Shown: positions 38,272-49,645, counted from the stretch's first letter. The stretch: 64,000 nt of DNA from Leishmania martiniquensis (GCF_017916325.1 NC_090143.1:1-64000), one strand, 5' to 3'. The notes: generated from the letters alone by a model not told the origin. Made by a program: numbers and translations.

Positions 38272-40073
38272 AGTGAGCGCTGGGCATCGTCGGGCCGCTC
38301 TTCGTCGCAGTTTTCTTGTATGTGTGCAGAATGTCTGCCGATGTGACTCTTTTTGTTTTTCGGCGATCGGTGCGTGCTGAGGCCAGATGTGCGTGAGGGG
38401 TGGTGACAAGTGGGATGCTCCAGGCATGCGTGTGGAGTCTTCTCACATGCACACAGCATATACGCCGCACGCTTGCTCCTCCTCGTACCCCCTCCCCTCC
38501 CACCATCGTCGCAGACTCGAACATATATGCCTTTCTTCGACAAGGTCATCACGCCAGCTGGCGGCCGTCGAGTGTTAGGAGGCGGCGGCGCGCGAGCAAA
38601 AGCACCCACACACACACACACCAACTGTGCGCCCGTGGACACTTCCTTCCCTTGCACTCACCATCGTATCATTCGGTGCCGCCGATCATAGACGACACTG
38701 GACAGGGCATCGCATCCCATGAGGCGTGTATACACTCTTCTCTCTGTCTCTTTGTCGCGGTACCGCACAGTTCCTATTCTTGCTCATGCTGAACCACCTC
38801 CGATGGCGACACAGGCTGAAGCAACGACGACCGGGGGAAGGCACAGCGATGCGCCAGTGCTCGTGTCGGCGGTCAGGTCGTGCATTGGTGTTGTGGCGCC
38901 GCGGCCCGCGACAGTGGACGCGCTGGCGCCATCGGCAGGATGAGCCACACTTCGGTATGATGCAGACTTATCTCCGCTAGCACTCAATCTGCACACATCG
39001 GTGGTGGGGAGCTCGGCGCGACGCCCCCGAGGTGAATGCACCACGTGGCAGCCGGCATGGTATGGGATTACTGTGTGTGAGGCGGCCTGTGGGGCGGTGC
39101 GGCGTGTGGAGTTGGAGAGAAGGGCCATACCCAGATGACCGAGTCGGCAGCAATTTTGTAAAGCATGCTTCTACTGCTGCGTCGCACCTGTCGAAGTGTG
39201 TGTGGCAGGCCGGGGTAGCGTGGGACTCGACACAGCGTTGATGGCAGAGAGGGCATGTGGAAGAACGACTTTATTTCTGACCCTCTTCACGCCAATATCT
39301 ATTGCGAGCGACTCATAATGCCCCTTCCCTACCCGCACACGCACTGTCCCTCCCATCCTCATCGTTCACGTCTCATTGTATGGCGGTGCCTGTGTGCGTG
39401 TGCACTGGAGAGATTGGCTGTGGGCGGCGACCCTCTCACCCCTCTTTACATCAATCTGCTCTGCCCTTCGCAGTCATGTGGGCCTCCCGATCTGTTTTTG
39501 CATCTTCCGTGACGTGAAGGAAAATGTGTACGAAATGGTCAACGAAGAGATAGCGGAGAACGTGATGGCACCGATTTTGTAAGCTGCAGCCATGAAACCG
39601 TCCTGTCTCGCCGCAGCCTGTGCTACCGACTCAGCGCGTCGCTTCAGCTTGTCCACGAAGAGCAGAATGGATTACCTGCACTGGGAGGTGATACGTTTTG
39701 GTGTCCAGCGGCCGGGGGGAACGCTCTTCCTCTATTCAACACCTCAGCGTCTTGTGTGGCACTGGCTCGTCTCCTGCTCTTTCCGTCCCCCTCACGGCTG
39801 TCCACGGGTGCGTTAGCCTACCGCACCCATTTCCCATCTTCTTCCTGACGCCCCCGCGGTCCCTCTCCCTCTCTTTCTTCGGGGGCCTTCCCCCTCTCTG
39901 GTATCCCCTGAACCGCCACACTTCAGCGGAGCGTTCCTGTCTTCTGCTCTATCAGGTACGGCGCAGAAAGGCGTTGAAGAGCGTGCGCGTGGGCAAACCT
40001 ATTGTGTGCGCTCCTGTTGGTTCATCGAGTAGGGCGGCTCTCATTGTCGTTCTCTCACACAACCTCCGCGGTG
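38272..40073 (+). other. Intergenic spacer (1.8 kb)
   Basis: Holds a CA tract (38606-38621) and a C/T-rich tract at about 39828-39905 followed by AG at 39925-39926, a likely spliced-leader acceptor for the next gene. Short frames around 39376-39656 on both strands have some protein-like composition but no usable ATG and are not called. Confidence 0.4.
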
Positions 40074-40883
40074 ATGATGCGCGGCACCCAGCGCGCCTTG
40101 GCGCGCAGCTTCCGAGCGAATCTCAAGTACCCCTCCCTCGTGTCGTACAATAAGCTCCCATGGGAGGTGGTGAATCATGACAGCACGAAGTTGCACATGC
40201 ACGTAGCCTCAAACTACGAGCAACTGCTGATGCTCGCGACGGTGACGAATGTGCCACACTTGGTGCTGGCAGCGCACCTCAATGTTCCAGAGGCGGAGCG
40301 GCTGCGCGTGATGCCCGGCGTCGTGTACCTTTTAGGCGGCTGCGCCGCTCACGAGAACCCATCGAGCTTCACTGCATATCGGATTGCCGATCCCACATCG
40401 CTGCAGTATTATGGCCGCATCCACCATTGCCTGGCGCCAATTCAGCGGGTGGACATGTGCACATCACCGGACTTGCGACTTCTCTGTCTGGCTATCCACT
40501 TCGAGGGGGTGCTCGCGAACACGTCTGCCGGCTCCACTCTCGAGCGCGTCACTACCGGGTCGCCGGACGGGCACTTTTCGCTCTTTTACTTTTTCCGCCC
40601 GAATCGGCCGGCAAATGAGCTCACGCAGCCGTTTGAGAAGTTTTATCAGCACCGCCCATCCCTTGCCAGTTTGGCCGCCCTGGACGAGGGCTCGCCTCGA
40701 AACGCGCAATCATGGACACCGGTGCTGCAGCTACCGCGGCGGACGCCAGAGAAGGCGAGACTCACACCTGCAGAACCGTATCGGCCGCCGCAGAACTATC
40801 TCATGGGACTGGCAGAGCGTCTCGGCGTCCTCCCTGGGAGCTCCTTTGGCCGTCGATCGCTGATGTGGGGCACATGGTTCTAG
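40074..40883 (+). CDS. Hypothetical protein with a possible mitochondrial presequence
   Basis: 269 residues from tandem ATG codons at 40074 and 40077. The first 20 residues (MMRGTQRALARSFRANLKYP) are basic, hydroxylated and free of acidic residues, as in short mitochondrial targeting peptides. The body is a mixed globular sequence (for example YEQLLMLATVTNVPHLVLAAHL, FEGVLANTSAGSTLERV, SLFYFFRPNRPANELTQPFEKFY) with no family I recognise, and a Pro/Arg-rich tail ending in SLMWGTWF. Mitoribosomal or other mitochondrial RNP membership is possible but not shown. The frame is open upstream to a TTG at 40002, ignored as non-ATG. Confidence 0.75.
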   Translation: MMRGTQRALARSFRANLKYPSLVSYNKLPWEVVNHDSTKLHMHVASNYEQLLMLATVTNVPHLVLAAHLNVPEAERLRVMPGVVYLLGGCAAHENPSSFTAYRIADPTSLQYYGRIHHCLAPIQRVDMCTSPDLRLLCLAIHFEGVLANTSAGSTLERVTTGSPDGHFSLFYFFRPNRPANELTQPFEKFYQHRPSLASLAALDEGSPRNAQSWTPVLQLPRRTPEKARLTPAEPYRPPQNYLMGLAERLGVLPGSSFGRRSLMWGTWF

Positions 40884-42255
40884 TCGGAGTCGGCTGGCGC
40901 CCCATCTCCTCCACGGGCAGTGCATGTAGTCCCCCTCATCGCTGTCGCTCATGCCACAGGGGAAGCTGGGCAGGGCAGCGCATCTCCGTTGACGCTTATT
41001 CCTTTGACTGTTGTTGTGGGATCTGTTGGGTTGGTGTGAGCTTCAGTGTGCAGTTCCCGTTCCGCTGCTGCGGCGGTGGGGGCGCCGGTGTAGCGCACAC
41101 AGTTTGGCGAAATCGACGTTGACCGCTCTTTACGCCCCCTCGCTCTTTCGGTAACCTCCGCGAAAACAAGTTTGCCTCGGCAAGCGATGCTCTGGTGAAT
41201 GTTTCCTCGCCATGGATGGCCTTCTGGCGTCGCCGAGGGAAACGCCCATCTTGATGCGGCCGCGATCACTTTGGAGTGCCGTCGCACTGACTGCTCTCTG
41301 CGATGCCAGGAGGCGCGTCGCTGGTGCACCGCGCATATGTGGAAAAAGGCGCTGATGAGTAGTCCAGGCTCCTTCAGCCATGGATCGGTGCGCCGTGCGG
41401 GCAGCTTTTCCTGTTCCCTCCCTCACCTTTGCTTCTTCGTCCTTCACTCTTCTCTGAGCGTCTTCTTTCCGCCCCTTTGTGGCCTCTCTCGACATGTCGG
41501 TGTCTCCGCTTCATCGTTCGCTCCTCCCCCCTTTCCTCTCTCGTGCGTGAGGGTGCTGACCATTACGTCCTCGCCCAACGGGGTGCCACAGTTTAGACTC
41601 ATAAGGGGAGCGACTTACCGCTCGATACAACAGCAGTGTACGGAAAAGACGCTGTGCGGATCACCTCAACTCGCCTCTCCTCTTCTGCTCCCTTTTCACC
41701 CCCTTCACAACACGTCGCCTCTCTGTTTTTCCCCCTTTCGCAAGCTGAAAGGCGGTGGAGCCAAGGCGAAAGCGTCCTGAAAGCGGTCGGGCGCCCCATC
41801 AAAGACTCTGCCTCCTGCCGCTTCTCCCGCCTCGAAAGCGGTTACTGCCCGCACCACCTCTTTAGTGTTTGGTTTTCCTTTGAGCTGACTGTGCATACTG
41901 ATTAGGTGGCGTTGTGGTGGTGGTGGTGTCCGTCTTAGATCATCGTCTCCCTCCGTTTTACTCTGCCAATCTCTCGTGCTGCGCGCTGTGCTCGCACAGG
42001 AACGGCGTTCGCTCTGCCCTTCTCCTGTCTCGCCCCGCGGGCTGCCTGAGCCTCTTTCACCGTTGGTGCTCTTCTCGTTCGTCGTTCGCGTGGCGTATCA
42101 GCAGCGTTTCCCCACAGGCTCTCGGCGGGTAAGTGCGCAGATACATACATCAAAGCGCACGTGTACCCGCGTATCTGAAGCGTGCGCGCTGGAGGCGCCA
42201 TCTGACCTCATCTCTCGCTCCCTCAAGCAGCCGCTTGCTTCCCCCCCCCCCAGCA
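40884..42255 (+). other. Intergenic spacer with pyrimidine blocks
   Basis: 1.37 kb spacer. C/T-rich blocks at about 41400-41550, 41665-41740 and 42225-42252 (ending in a run of 11 C, then CAG, two bases before the next ATG). No gene supported on either strand. Confidence 0.4.
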
Positions 42256-45200
42256 ATGCTCTCCATGTTCAAAGGCAAGAAGGGTTTCTCGGTGCTCTTC
42301 AGTGAGGGAGAAGCAACGAGGCAGCGTGCAGCGGCGACAGAAGCCTCGCAGCATCGCCGCCCCTCAACCCAGCTCTCTGAGTCCGCAGCTCGGCTGAGTG
42401 GGCGAGGAGTCACGCAGTATCAGTGCCAGCGGTGCTCAAAGCGTTTCTCGGCGCTGGAATCTGACGACGAAAGGGAGGACTCGCACCAGTGCCACCGCTG
42501 CGGCTATCCTACATGTCCGCAGTGCCGAGAGCCGGCCACTGGTAGCCCGCCATGGGTGTGCTGCGTGTGCACTGGCTTCAAGTCGATCATGTGGCTTCTG
42601 GAGAGGACGCGAGCAGGGCCCATGCTGGTGACAAGGATTGTGGAATACTGCGATCCACGGGGGCAGCGGCTGATGCGGTCGATGTTCCGATTCACATTGC
42701 AGCAGTACCAGCCACTGACCCCACGCCCTTCTATCAAGCTCGCGGGGCGTGCCAGCGACGGTCCTCCCGGCAGTGGTGCGCCATCCTGCTCGCGACCTTC
42801 CTCTCAAACGCCGCCCACCTGTGCAATGTCTAGGGCACGCACAAGCTCTCGCCTGTCTGCCGAACGCAACGTGGCCCGCCTCAGTCAGGTGCCGGCGAGC
42901 GTGAGTAACACACGCCGACTGTCGCCGTACATACACCCCAAGCATGGGTCATTGCTGCGTTGCGCGCGCCGCTCGGGCTCCGGTGCGACATTCGCCTTCG
43001 ATGCCGGCGTCGCCGCTGAGGCAGAGGGCGCTGCGAAGGAGAACTCCACCGTGGTCGAGCGCCTCGCACGCGGCTCCGAGGCGCTGCGCCGTATCGAGGC
43101 GGCCGCCGGCGTCGTGGAGTACTCGCCCGAGTCGAGGTGGCGGACGTCCGGCGGCGCGAGTGGAGGGGCGGAGGGGAGCGACAATTCGTCGCCGTCTGTC
43201 TCCGAAAAAGCTCTGCGCTTCGCTCATTCCGGGGATGGCTGTACCGCCGTCGCGGACATTTACGGCGCCAGAGCACTCAATACGCCGTTGGGTGGGGCGA
43301 CTACGCGGGAAGCAGTATGGGACGCGGAAGCGCCGCCGCCTCACGAGCGTGGGATTGGCCGAGCTACATTTCAACGCGAATCGCCTCAGCGGCACCTGGG
43401 GCGCGCCAACGGCGGTGCAACATCAATAGCGAGCGACAGTGCCGTTGTGCAGGTGACCGTGCCTCTCGCACCGGAAACGTCGTCGATGCGAATCACTCCT
43501 ATGAGCCAACCCTGCCGTCTCGGCCGCAGTGTGAGCCCCGCCTCGAGCGGCTCAGGCCGCAGCGTCAGTCCGGCACCACGCTTTCCCACCTTCGGGCAGT
43601 TCTTGGAGGACCACGCCGGCGCCACTGACGGGCCGACGCACTTGCCACGGGAGTCAGACGTGTTGGTAACCGTCTCACCTGAAACCGAGAACGACGACAA
43701 TGACAGCATCGATGTGATCGAGCTTGGCGGTGGGCGTCGCGGCAACCGGCCCGTGGCTTCGACCGGCTACGGCAAAGATGAGCTGAATACCACACGCGGC
43801 CCGCACCCGCGCCCCCCCCCGTCGGCTGGCGGCAGCGGCTCATCGTGGCCTCGTAGCGGACGCCGCACGAGCGGACTGGGCGACTTCACTCCCACTCGAG
43901 TACTAGACTTGTCGAGCGCGCGCGGCACGCTTCACCACCGCAGCTCTAGTCGCCGCCGTGCCACGCGAGGAAGCCTCCAAGAGATCCACGCTCCGCACCT
44001 CTACGGTAACAGCACCGCAAGCAGGAAGGCGGCAGGAAACGCGCGCCGCAGCGGGCAGATGAACGACTCCCCTTACATGTGCGGCCTGCCAAGCAACTTC
44101 AGCTCTCATTTGAAGCCAACGGACGCGGCGTGTGGGCAGGTGCGGCGCCAGCATGCGCCGCTCGCCACGCGCACTGCAGGTCGTGCGCTCGGGATCGATG
44201 GCCGCCATCGACTGGTGCGGCAACACAGTCGCACCGTAACCCCGCTGCAGCGCACCGTCTCGCGCAAAGGCGAACTGCAGAGGATACTCTCATGCAACGG
44301 AGCGCTTGCTCGAACGAACTCATCCTTCACGCCGCTGACGCGCACTGCTTCCTCGCATGGCTGCGGCTCTCAGTTTGCGCGGACGAACAGCGGTGTGGCG
44401 CACACATGGGCTAGCACAGCCTCCCAACGTTCCCCTGTCACCGGTGCTGCCTCTGGTCGCAGACGGCTGCAGCGGACGGAGTCGGTGAAACTCTTGAGCG
44501 CCGGTACGGGCTATGCAGCGGCAGTAAGTGGCGCTCCGAAAGGCACTGCCGCGTTGGAGCGCACGCCCTCGTGCTACGGAGCACCTGCGGCTGGTGGTGC
44601 TGTGCCCACTTACACCTCTTCTGTCACGCGAACGCTCTCGTCTTGGTCGCCTCTGAAGCGTACCGCCTCACAGGTGTGCCTTACCGGCCGCGGCGTGGCG
44701 TCGTTTGGCCGCACGCAATCCCAATGCTGCTTCACGCGTTCCGCGACGACCAATACCGGATTGGTTGTGGGCAGCTCTATCACAAAGCCCGGAGGTGGCG
44801 TGCCGCCTCGCCGCGCTCCTGGCGGTCTCTCGCGTACTGCCACCGGTACGAACCTGTGGAGCCACACTCGCGGCCGCATTTATGACGGGGCTCGTCGCTC
44901 GCCAGTGCCGTCTTCACTGCAGTCCCCTTCGACGTTGTGCGGCAGCGCACGTGGAACCCCGAGCAGCTACTACCGTCTTCTGGACACCTCTCCTGTGCAG
45001 CGCACTCTCACTGCCACGCGCATCGAGACACCAAAGATGAGTCGACGACGCTTTCCCACGCCAACGGCCCTCTCTCACACCGGCGCGGAGGTACGAAACT
45101 TTGGCGGCCAGCGAAACAATGCTGCACGCGAGCCTCTGTGGCGATCGGGGGGAACAGCGCGGCAGACAGTCGACCCGCCGCCGACTTTAGTCGGTGTGAC

Positions 45201-45600
45201 GCAACAGAGGAGTGTGGGGGGCACGCTACGCCGCACTCTATCTGCTACCATAGCCGTCAGCTCCGTCACTTCGACGCCGCGCACGCCCCGTCCGTACATC
45301 ACGAGTGTCACGACGGCGGGAGCGGCAGCCATCGTAAGCGGCGGCGGACGGCATAACGGGTCTCGTCCGGTGCTATCATCTAGCGCAAGCAGCACAAAGA
45401 CGCGCAGCAGCCGTGGTTCCCTGAAGAATGTGGACACTTCGGGCAATCTCGGCAATGCAACCAACACATCAGCGGAAGAAAAGGTGGCTCTCAACGAGTA
45501 CGGGGCGGGGCAGCCGAGGACGCATCACCGTCACCTCGTTGGGGTCACCACTACGAAAGAAAAGATTCCGGCGCGCGATGTGAGGCTGAGGCAGCGGTGA
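42256..45600 (+). CDS. Zn-finger protein with a repeated phi-x-R-T-x-S phosphosite-like array
   Basis: 1,114 residues from the ATG at 42256. Residues 54-110 hold four to five CxxC pairs (YQCQRCSKRF, HQCHRCGYPTCPQC, WVCCVCTG), a zinc-binding module similar in layout to FYVE/RPH3A-type fingers, followed by a helical segment with SIMWLLERTRAGPMLVTRIVEY. The rest is basic, Ser/Thr/Arg-rich and probably disordered. Between about residues 655 and 1000 the motif hydrophobic-x-R-T-x-S/T recurs: LQRTVS, LARTNS, LTRTAS, FARTNS, LQRTES, LERTPS, VTRTLS, LKRTAS, FGRTQS, LRRTLS and variants, about 13 copies. No enzyme domain. The protein would suit a zinc-finger scaffold regulated by a basophilic kinase. 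Family not recognised. Confidence 0.8.
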   Translation: MLSMFKGKKGFSVLFSEGEATRQRAAATEASQHRRPSTQLSESAARLSGRGVTQYQCQRCSKRFSALESDDEREDSHQCHRCGYPTCPQCREPATGSPPWVCCVCTGFKSIMWLLERTRAGPMLVTRIVEYCDPRGQRLMRSMFRFTLQQYQPLTPRPSIKLAGRASDGPPGSGAPSCSRPSSQTPPTCAMSRARTSSRLSAERNVARLSQVPASVSNTRRLSPYIHPKHGSLLRCARRSGSGATFAFDAGVAAEAEGAAKENSTVVERLARGSEALRRIEAAAGVVEYSPESRWRTSGGASGGAEGSDNSSPSVSEKALRFAHSGDGCTAVADIYGARALNTPLGGATTREAVWDAEAPPPHERGIGRATFQRESPQRHLGRANGGATSIASDSAVVQVTVPLAPETSSMRITPMSQPCRLGRSVSPASSGSGRSVSPAPRFPTFGQFLEDHAGATDGPTHLPRESDVLVTVSPETENDDNDSIDVIELGGGRRGNRPVASTGYGKDELNTTRGPHPRPPPSAGGSGSSWPRSGRRTSGLGDFTPTRVLDLSSARGTLHHRSSSRRRATRGSLQEIHAPHLYGNSTASRKAAGNARRSGQMNDSPYMCGLPSNFSSHLKPTDAACGQVRRQHAPLATRTAGRALGIDGRHRLVRQHSRTVTPLQRTVSRKGELQRILSCNGALARTNSSFTPLTRTASSHGCGSQFARTNSGVAHTWASTASQRSPVTGAASGRRRLQRTESVKLLSAGTGYAAAVSGAPKGTAALERTPSCYGAPAAGGAVPTYTSSVTRTLSSWSPLKRTASQVCLTGRGVASFGRTQSQCCFTRSATTNTGLVVGSSITKPGGGVPPRRAPGGLSRTATGTNLWSHTRGRIYDGARRSPVPSSLQSPSTLCGSARGTPSSYYRLLDTSPVQRTLTATRIETPKMSRRRFPTPTALSHTGAEVRNFGGQRNNAAREPLWRSGGTARQTVDPPPTLVGVTQQRSVGGTLRRTLSATIAVSSVTSTPRTPRPYITSVTTAGAAAIVSGGGRHNGSRPVLSSSASSTKTRSSRGSLKNVDTSGNLGNATNTSAEEKVALNEYGAGQPRTHHRHLVGVTTTKEKIPARDVRLRQR
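44210..45250 (+). repeat. Coding array of the six-residue motif phi-x-R-T-x-S/T
   Basis: Roughly 13 copies of hydrophobic-x-Arg-Thr-x-Ser/Thr are spread irregularly over about 1 kb of coding sequence. The copies differ in DNA and in the x positions, so it is a motif array under protein-level constraint rather than a recent tandem duplication. It matches the known preference of CaMK/PKD-type kinases (L-x-R-x-x-S). Confidence 0.6.
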
Positions 45601-45924
45601 GAAAACTGTGATTCCCAGTGCTTTCCCTGAGGACTGGTACACCAACTTTAGTGCGTGCCTTCACTAGGCAACACAGGCTCGTCCCTTTTGCAACCGTTGC
45701 ACGCGGAGGTCAGGGCCCGTGTGTATTTTTTAATATGCCTCGGCGCTCTTTGTGACTCTATGCACCAACCCAGGCGCCTCTGCACTCTCTCAATGGCGCG
45801 TGTGGGTGTGTTGATGCGTGAACACGCGATCTTGGCGCCTGCTCGCGAGTGCCACAGCCCCGACAGGCACGTGTGCGCTTGTTTTCGATGACTTCTTTTC
45901 GTTGTTTACCCACGCACATGTATA

Positions 45925-45990
45925 CGTACACGCATATACATATACATATGTATATATATGTTTGTGTGCGTGTGTGTTTGTGTGTTTCCA
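45925..45990. repeat. Compound AT/GT microsatellite
   Basis: Alternating purine-pyrimidine stretch running from ATGTATACGT through TATATATATG into GTGTGCGTGTGTG. It is one of the few AT-rich islands on the right half of the window and lies in the spacer after the zinc-finger gene. Confidence 0.75.
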
Positions 45991-48250
45991 CGTGCGAAAG
46001 AAGTCTGCTGAACGCGACGTAATGGTGCGTTGGCACCTTTTCGGACACGCAGGTGTCGGCGCGGAGCGTTTCTTTTTCTTATCGCTGCTGGACGCTTTGC
46101 ATTCGTTTTATCTTAGATGAGCCCTCCCCCTCCCCCCGTGGGGTGCGGGGGGGCGGAAAGGGCAGACGGGCCCTCTTGAGCGGATCGGTCTTCGCATTTA
46201 TTCTACCGTTTTCATCTTTTTTTTGTACATTGGCGGACTTCGCCCCGCTCTGCCCCCCCTCCCCCCACCCACTCATACTTCAGTGTGCGGTGGTTTTTTC
46301 TTCTCTTTCTGTTCATTAACACACGTCGCCGCCCAGCAGTCTCCCTCTTACCTCCACTCTTGCCAAGCACACACACACACACACTTTTTCTACAAACTCG
46401 GCGCCCTTCCTCTCACGGCGGCTACCGCACAGGTCGGCGCCACAAAAGAGGAGAGGCGATTTGTCTGTGTGTCCTCTCCTGATCGGTGCAGTCGAATGCG
46501 GGGCACCTTTACTGTGGAAGGAACTCGGTCTGCTCCTCTCTTCCCCCCTCCCCCCCCCCATACCGCAAGCTGCCAGACGGCCAGGCTGCGCATTGGAGAG
46601 AGCGCAAAGGAAGAGGACGGGTGAATGGAGATGGGGCAGTGACAGTGCGGCGACCGCTCTTCGAAGTGGCAGGCACACACGTATGCTCATTGGTGAAGTT
46701 ACGTCTGCGGGATGTATGCGCGCAGTCTCTCATCAGTACGCACTGAGGGAAAGGTGAAGAAGGCGATATGGACCACCCAAGCATAGCTCTCTGTGAATTC
46801 ATGCGTACCTCCTTTTTTTTTTCGTGTCACGCACTTACTTCTCACGTGCTTGCAGAGATTTTGTCGGCACGCCTTTCTGTTGAGCTTTTCTTCGTTTCGA
46901 CTTGTTTCTCTGTACGATTTGTGTAGCACTTTAGATCAAGTACCCTTCATGAAGCCGCGTAGGAGGGCCGTACCTTTTCCCCACCCCCGCCCAACCCCGC
47001 CAGCTATCAAAGATGACCGATGGGCCGCAAATCCCTTCTCTTTGCTGCAGACCCCCAGTGCACAGACGTCTATGGGCGTCAGCAGACCTGTGCAGGGGTG
47101 ATGCCTAAATTTCCACGGCCACAGTGAGGGCCAACGCACGGAACGCGGAACCGGGCGCTCTACTTCGCTACTCATTACAGTTTGATCTCCCCCTTCATGT
47201 TCGTGGCGCTTTTCATGCAACTGCAACGTACGTTAAGCCGCGGAAGGGGGGAGGGTGCGCTGCATGCGAACGTGTGCGTCTGTCGCTTGCACGCATCTAT
47301 GCAGCATGTTGCTTGTGCGTTCCTTGATCACCTGAGGCTTACTCCTCACCTCCTGCAGCTCATTTCTCTTTATGGCTTCTTGGCTCTTACCCCTCTTTTT
47401 TCATGCCGTACCTCGTCCGAAGCAGTGCACTTTCCTCCCTCTCCTTCCCAACTCACTTGCGCCGGGGGAGAAAGAGATGCATTCACACCCATGGACTCTC
47501 GATCGATGAGGCCGGCGTGCGACAGGCGGAGCGCTAACGCGAGCGTCACGCTGGCTAGTGCTGTGAGACGTCGACGCCAGGGCTTGTGGGCGAGTTGTGA
47601 GCGGCTTCCTCCACGGCGATGAGGCTGTGGACGCAGTGGCTGTGAAGATGCTATAAGGCGACGCTGCCAGGGTCATGATGGTGGTGCACATGACGGATAA
47701 ATATCCAGTTGTGTGTGCATTAGCGAACGCTAAGGGTCGTCGAGTGGCACACTCCAGCAGAACGAGGGCCCCAAAGCTAAGCGAGCGGCGCCACTCCTGC
47801 GCTCTTGCTCCTACGGGTGCCACTCAGTAAACCCCTGTGCTGGGGCGCGCGGGTTGTGCTGCTGGGGCCTTGTGCTGTGTGGGGCTGCATTGCCTGCCCC
47901 TGGGGTGCAGGCGTCAAGCGCGACGCGACCCCCCCTCCACACACGCGGGCACACACGGGTCCCAGGCGCATATTTGGGGGGAGGGGTGGCAAAGGTCAAT
48001 CAGCGCTGTGTCGTGCACAACCTGCTACTGCATCCGGAGCCGCCGGATCTCCAACGGGTACGCTGTGCGCGACACATCTCCTACCTGCAGGACAGGCCTG
48101 TTGTTGGCGTCGTTGCTCTGCTGTGCCTCCACCGCATTCACCACGAGTGCCGCAGCCACCGTGCGCTGTAGACGACGAGGTGGCTGCGCGATGAGGAGGT
48201 CGCGTGGCGGTGATGGGGCGAACTCTGCTCACGAAGTCTCAGCACCACTT

Positions 48251-48802
48251 TCATGCCGCCATGAGCAGCTGCAGTGAGGGTATGTCGACACGCCTCGCCA
48301 CCACCGGTTGGAAAGACGAAGGCGGCGCGTGCCGGTCGTGGGTGCGCTGCGCGCTGCGGCTCATTTTCGGACGCTCAGCCGGTGTTCGCCTGAAAAGAAA
48401 GACACGCCCACTGTACGTCTCCCCCCTGGCGGAAGCGCTGCCGCGTTCCTTGCAGCGGCCCCAGACGTGCCCGCTGAGCCGACGCGCAGCTGCCAGCATC
48501 GTTTCGTCTTCACGCACGGTTGCTGCCACGGAGAGGCCGCGAGAGGTGCCGGGCAATCTGAAAAAGCCACATCCTCATCCTCCCCCCTTTGCCAATTCAC
48601 CGGGATCACCGCTGGCCTCTTCTGCCGCGAAGGCGTACTTGACGTGAGCATTGTAGTGGCAGCCCACGTCGATGCCGTTGGCCATGCCGGTGGTGCGGTT
48701 GTCATCAAAAGGGATTTTGATGCTCTTCACAATGACGTGCACGTGCCCGACACTGTGGATGAGGCTCACAGATAGTGCCAACGACGACGACGGGGATACC
48801 AT
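48251..48802 (-). pseudogene. Possible minus-strand gene remnant with one in-frame TGA
   Basis: From an ATG at 48802 a 75-codon frame runs to TGA 48577-48575, and the same frame continues open to 48251. In the first part third-position G/C is about 76 percent by hand count, against about 50 percent for the plus-strand frame over the same bases, and the peptide is well mixed (for example IDVGCHYNAHVKYAFAAEE). No family recognised. It is antisense to all neighbours, so a gene remnant or chance are both possible. A competing plus-strand frame (48213-48647) overlaps the second part. Confidence 0.25.
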
Positions 48803-49645
48803 GTGACGCGCGAGGTCGTCAGAGGGCTATGAACGGTGCGGAGCCATGGGTCTTTCTCCCACGCTGTCGCCCCTCGTTCACTCCCCCTCGCGGGCTCGTG
48901 CGGGCCATGCTGTTCTCATACAGGTGCGCGGTCGTACCACTATTTCTCCTCTCTTGTCGCTCCTGTCTGTGGGTAGCATAGCTTCTTCGCTGCGGGCTGT
49001 TCACACCTGCGCGCAGACACACATGAGTGCGTGGCGCTGTGGCCGGAAGGAAACGCGTCGTTATCCTGCCAGCCGCGTTGAGGGGGACAAAAATGGTTCT
49101 CGATGATGTCTGTAGGAGGGGAGTGGAGCGCGAGGAGGTGTCTCTGCGTGTGCGCATGCGCGCTGTAGGCAACATGGTCAACCTGTTTCGCCGTAGGGGG
49201 AGGGGGGAGGGGCTCACTGGTGGTTGGGAAGGGCAGAGGGTAGGGGGCAGGTCGGGGGCAGTGGCGTGAGGCGCGCGTCCATGCTCGAGCTGCCCTCGCG
49301 CCCTTTTCGCCAAGTTGAGGCGCACACACAATGCCCTCTCAACGTTTCGTGCAATGCAATGATACCCTAACGGCACCGGGCGGCGCATACAGAGTGGTGC
49401 CGCTGCTGCTGCTGCTGCACCTCCCCCACTTCCTCCTCCTCCCCCTCTTCCTCTCCTTATCGTATGCCGGCCTCTCCTATGCGTCTTATCCACGGGGCTC
49501 ATGGCACGTGGGGGTGCGTGTTCTGCGTCCCGTCCCAATGCGTTGCCCTCCGAGCACCTGACGTGAGAAGTGCTCATCGCCGTACTCGAGCTGCGTCACA
49601 CTTCTTTTTGAGGGAAGCGCAGCTGAGTGATGAGTGTGGGGGAGG

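Larger units (their letters stand above)
45601..49645. other. Long spacer (4 kb) without a confirmed gene
   Basis: Includes an AT/GT-rich microsatellite block (about 45925-45990), a CA tract (46369-46384), C/T-rich blocks (46100-46140, 46245-46280, 46535-46565) and pyrimidine runs near the right end (49410-49460) before XPF. Frames of 100-250 codons exist on both strands but lack motifs; those at 48213-48647 (plus) and 48802-48251 (minus, with one TGA) have coding-like third positions and are noted separately. A 50-codon ATG frame at 46949 is too short to judge. Confidence 0.4.

Noticed and set aside
39474..39656. Short minus-strand frame with a possible membrane helix
   Set aside because: A TAA lies just upstream and no ATG precedes the useful part; opposite to the transcription direction.
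48819..49577. 252-codon minus-strand frame before XPF
   Set aside because: Low-complexity Arg/Pro/Gly/Ala composition produced by C/T-rich DNA read in reverse; no motif.
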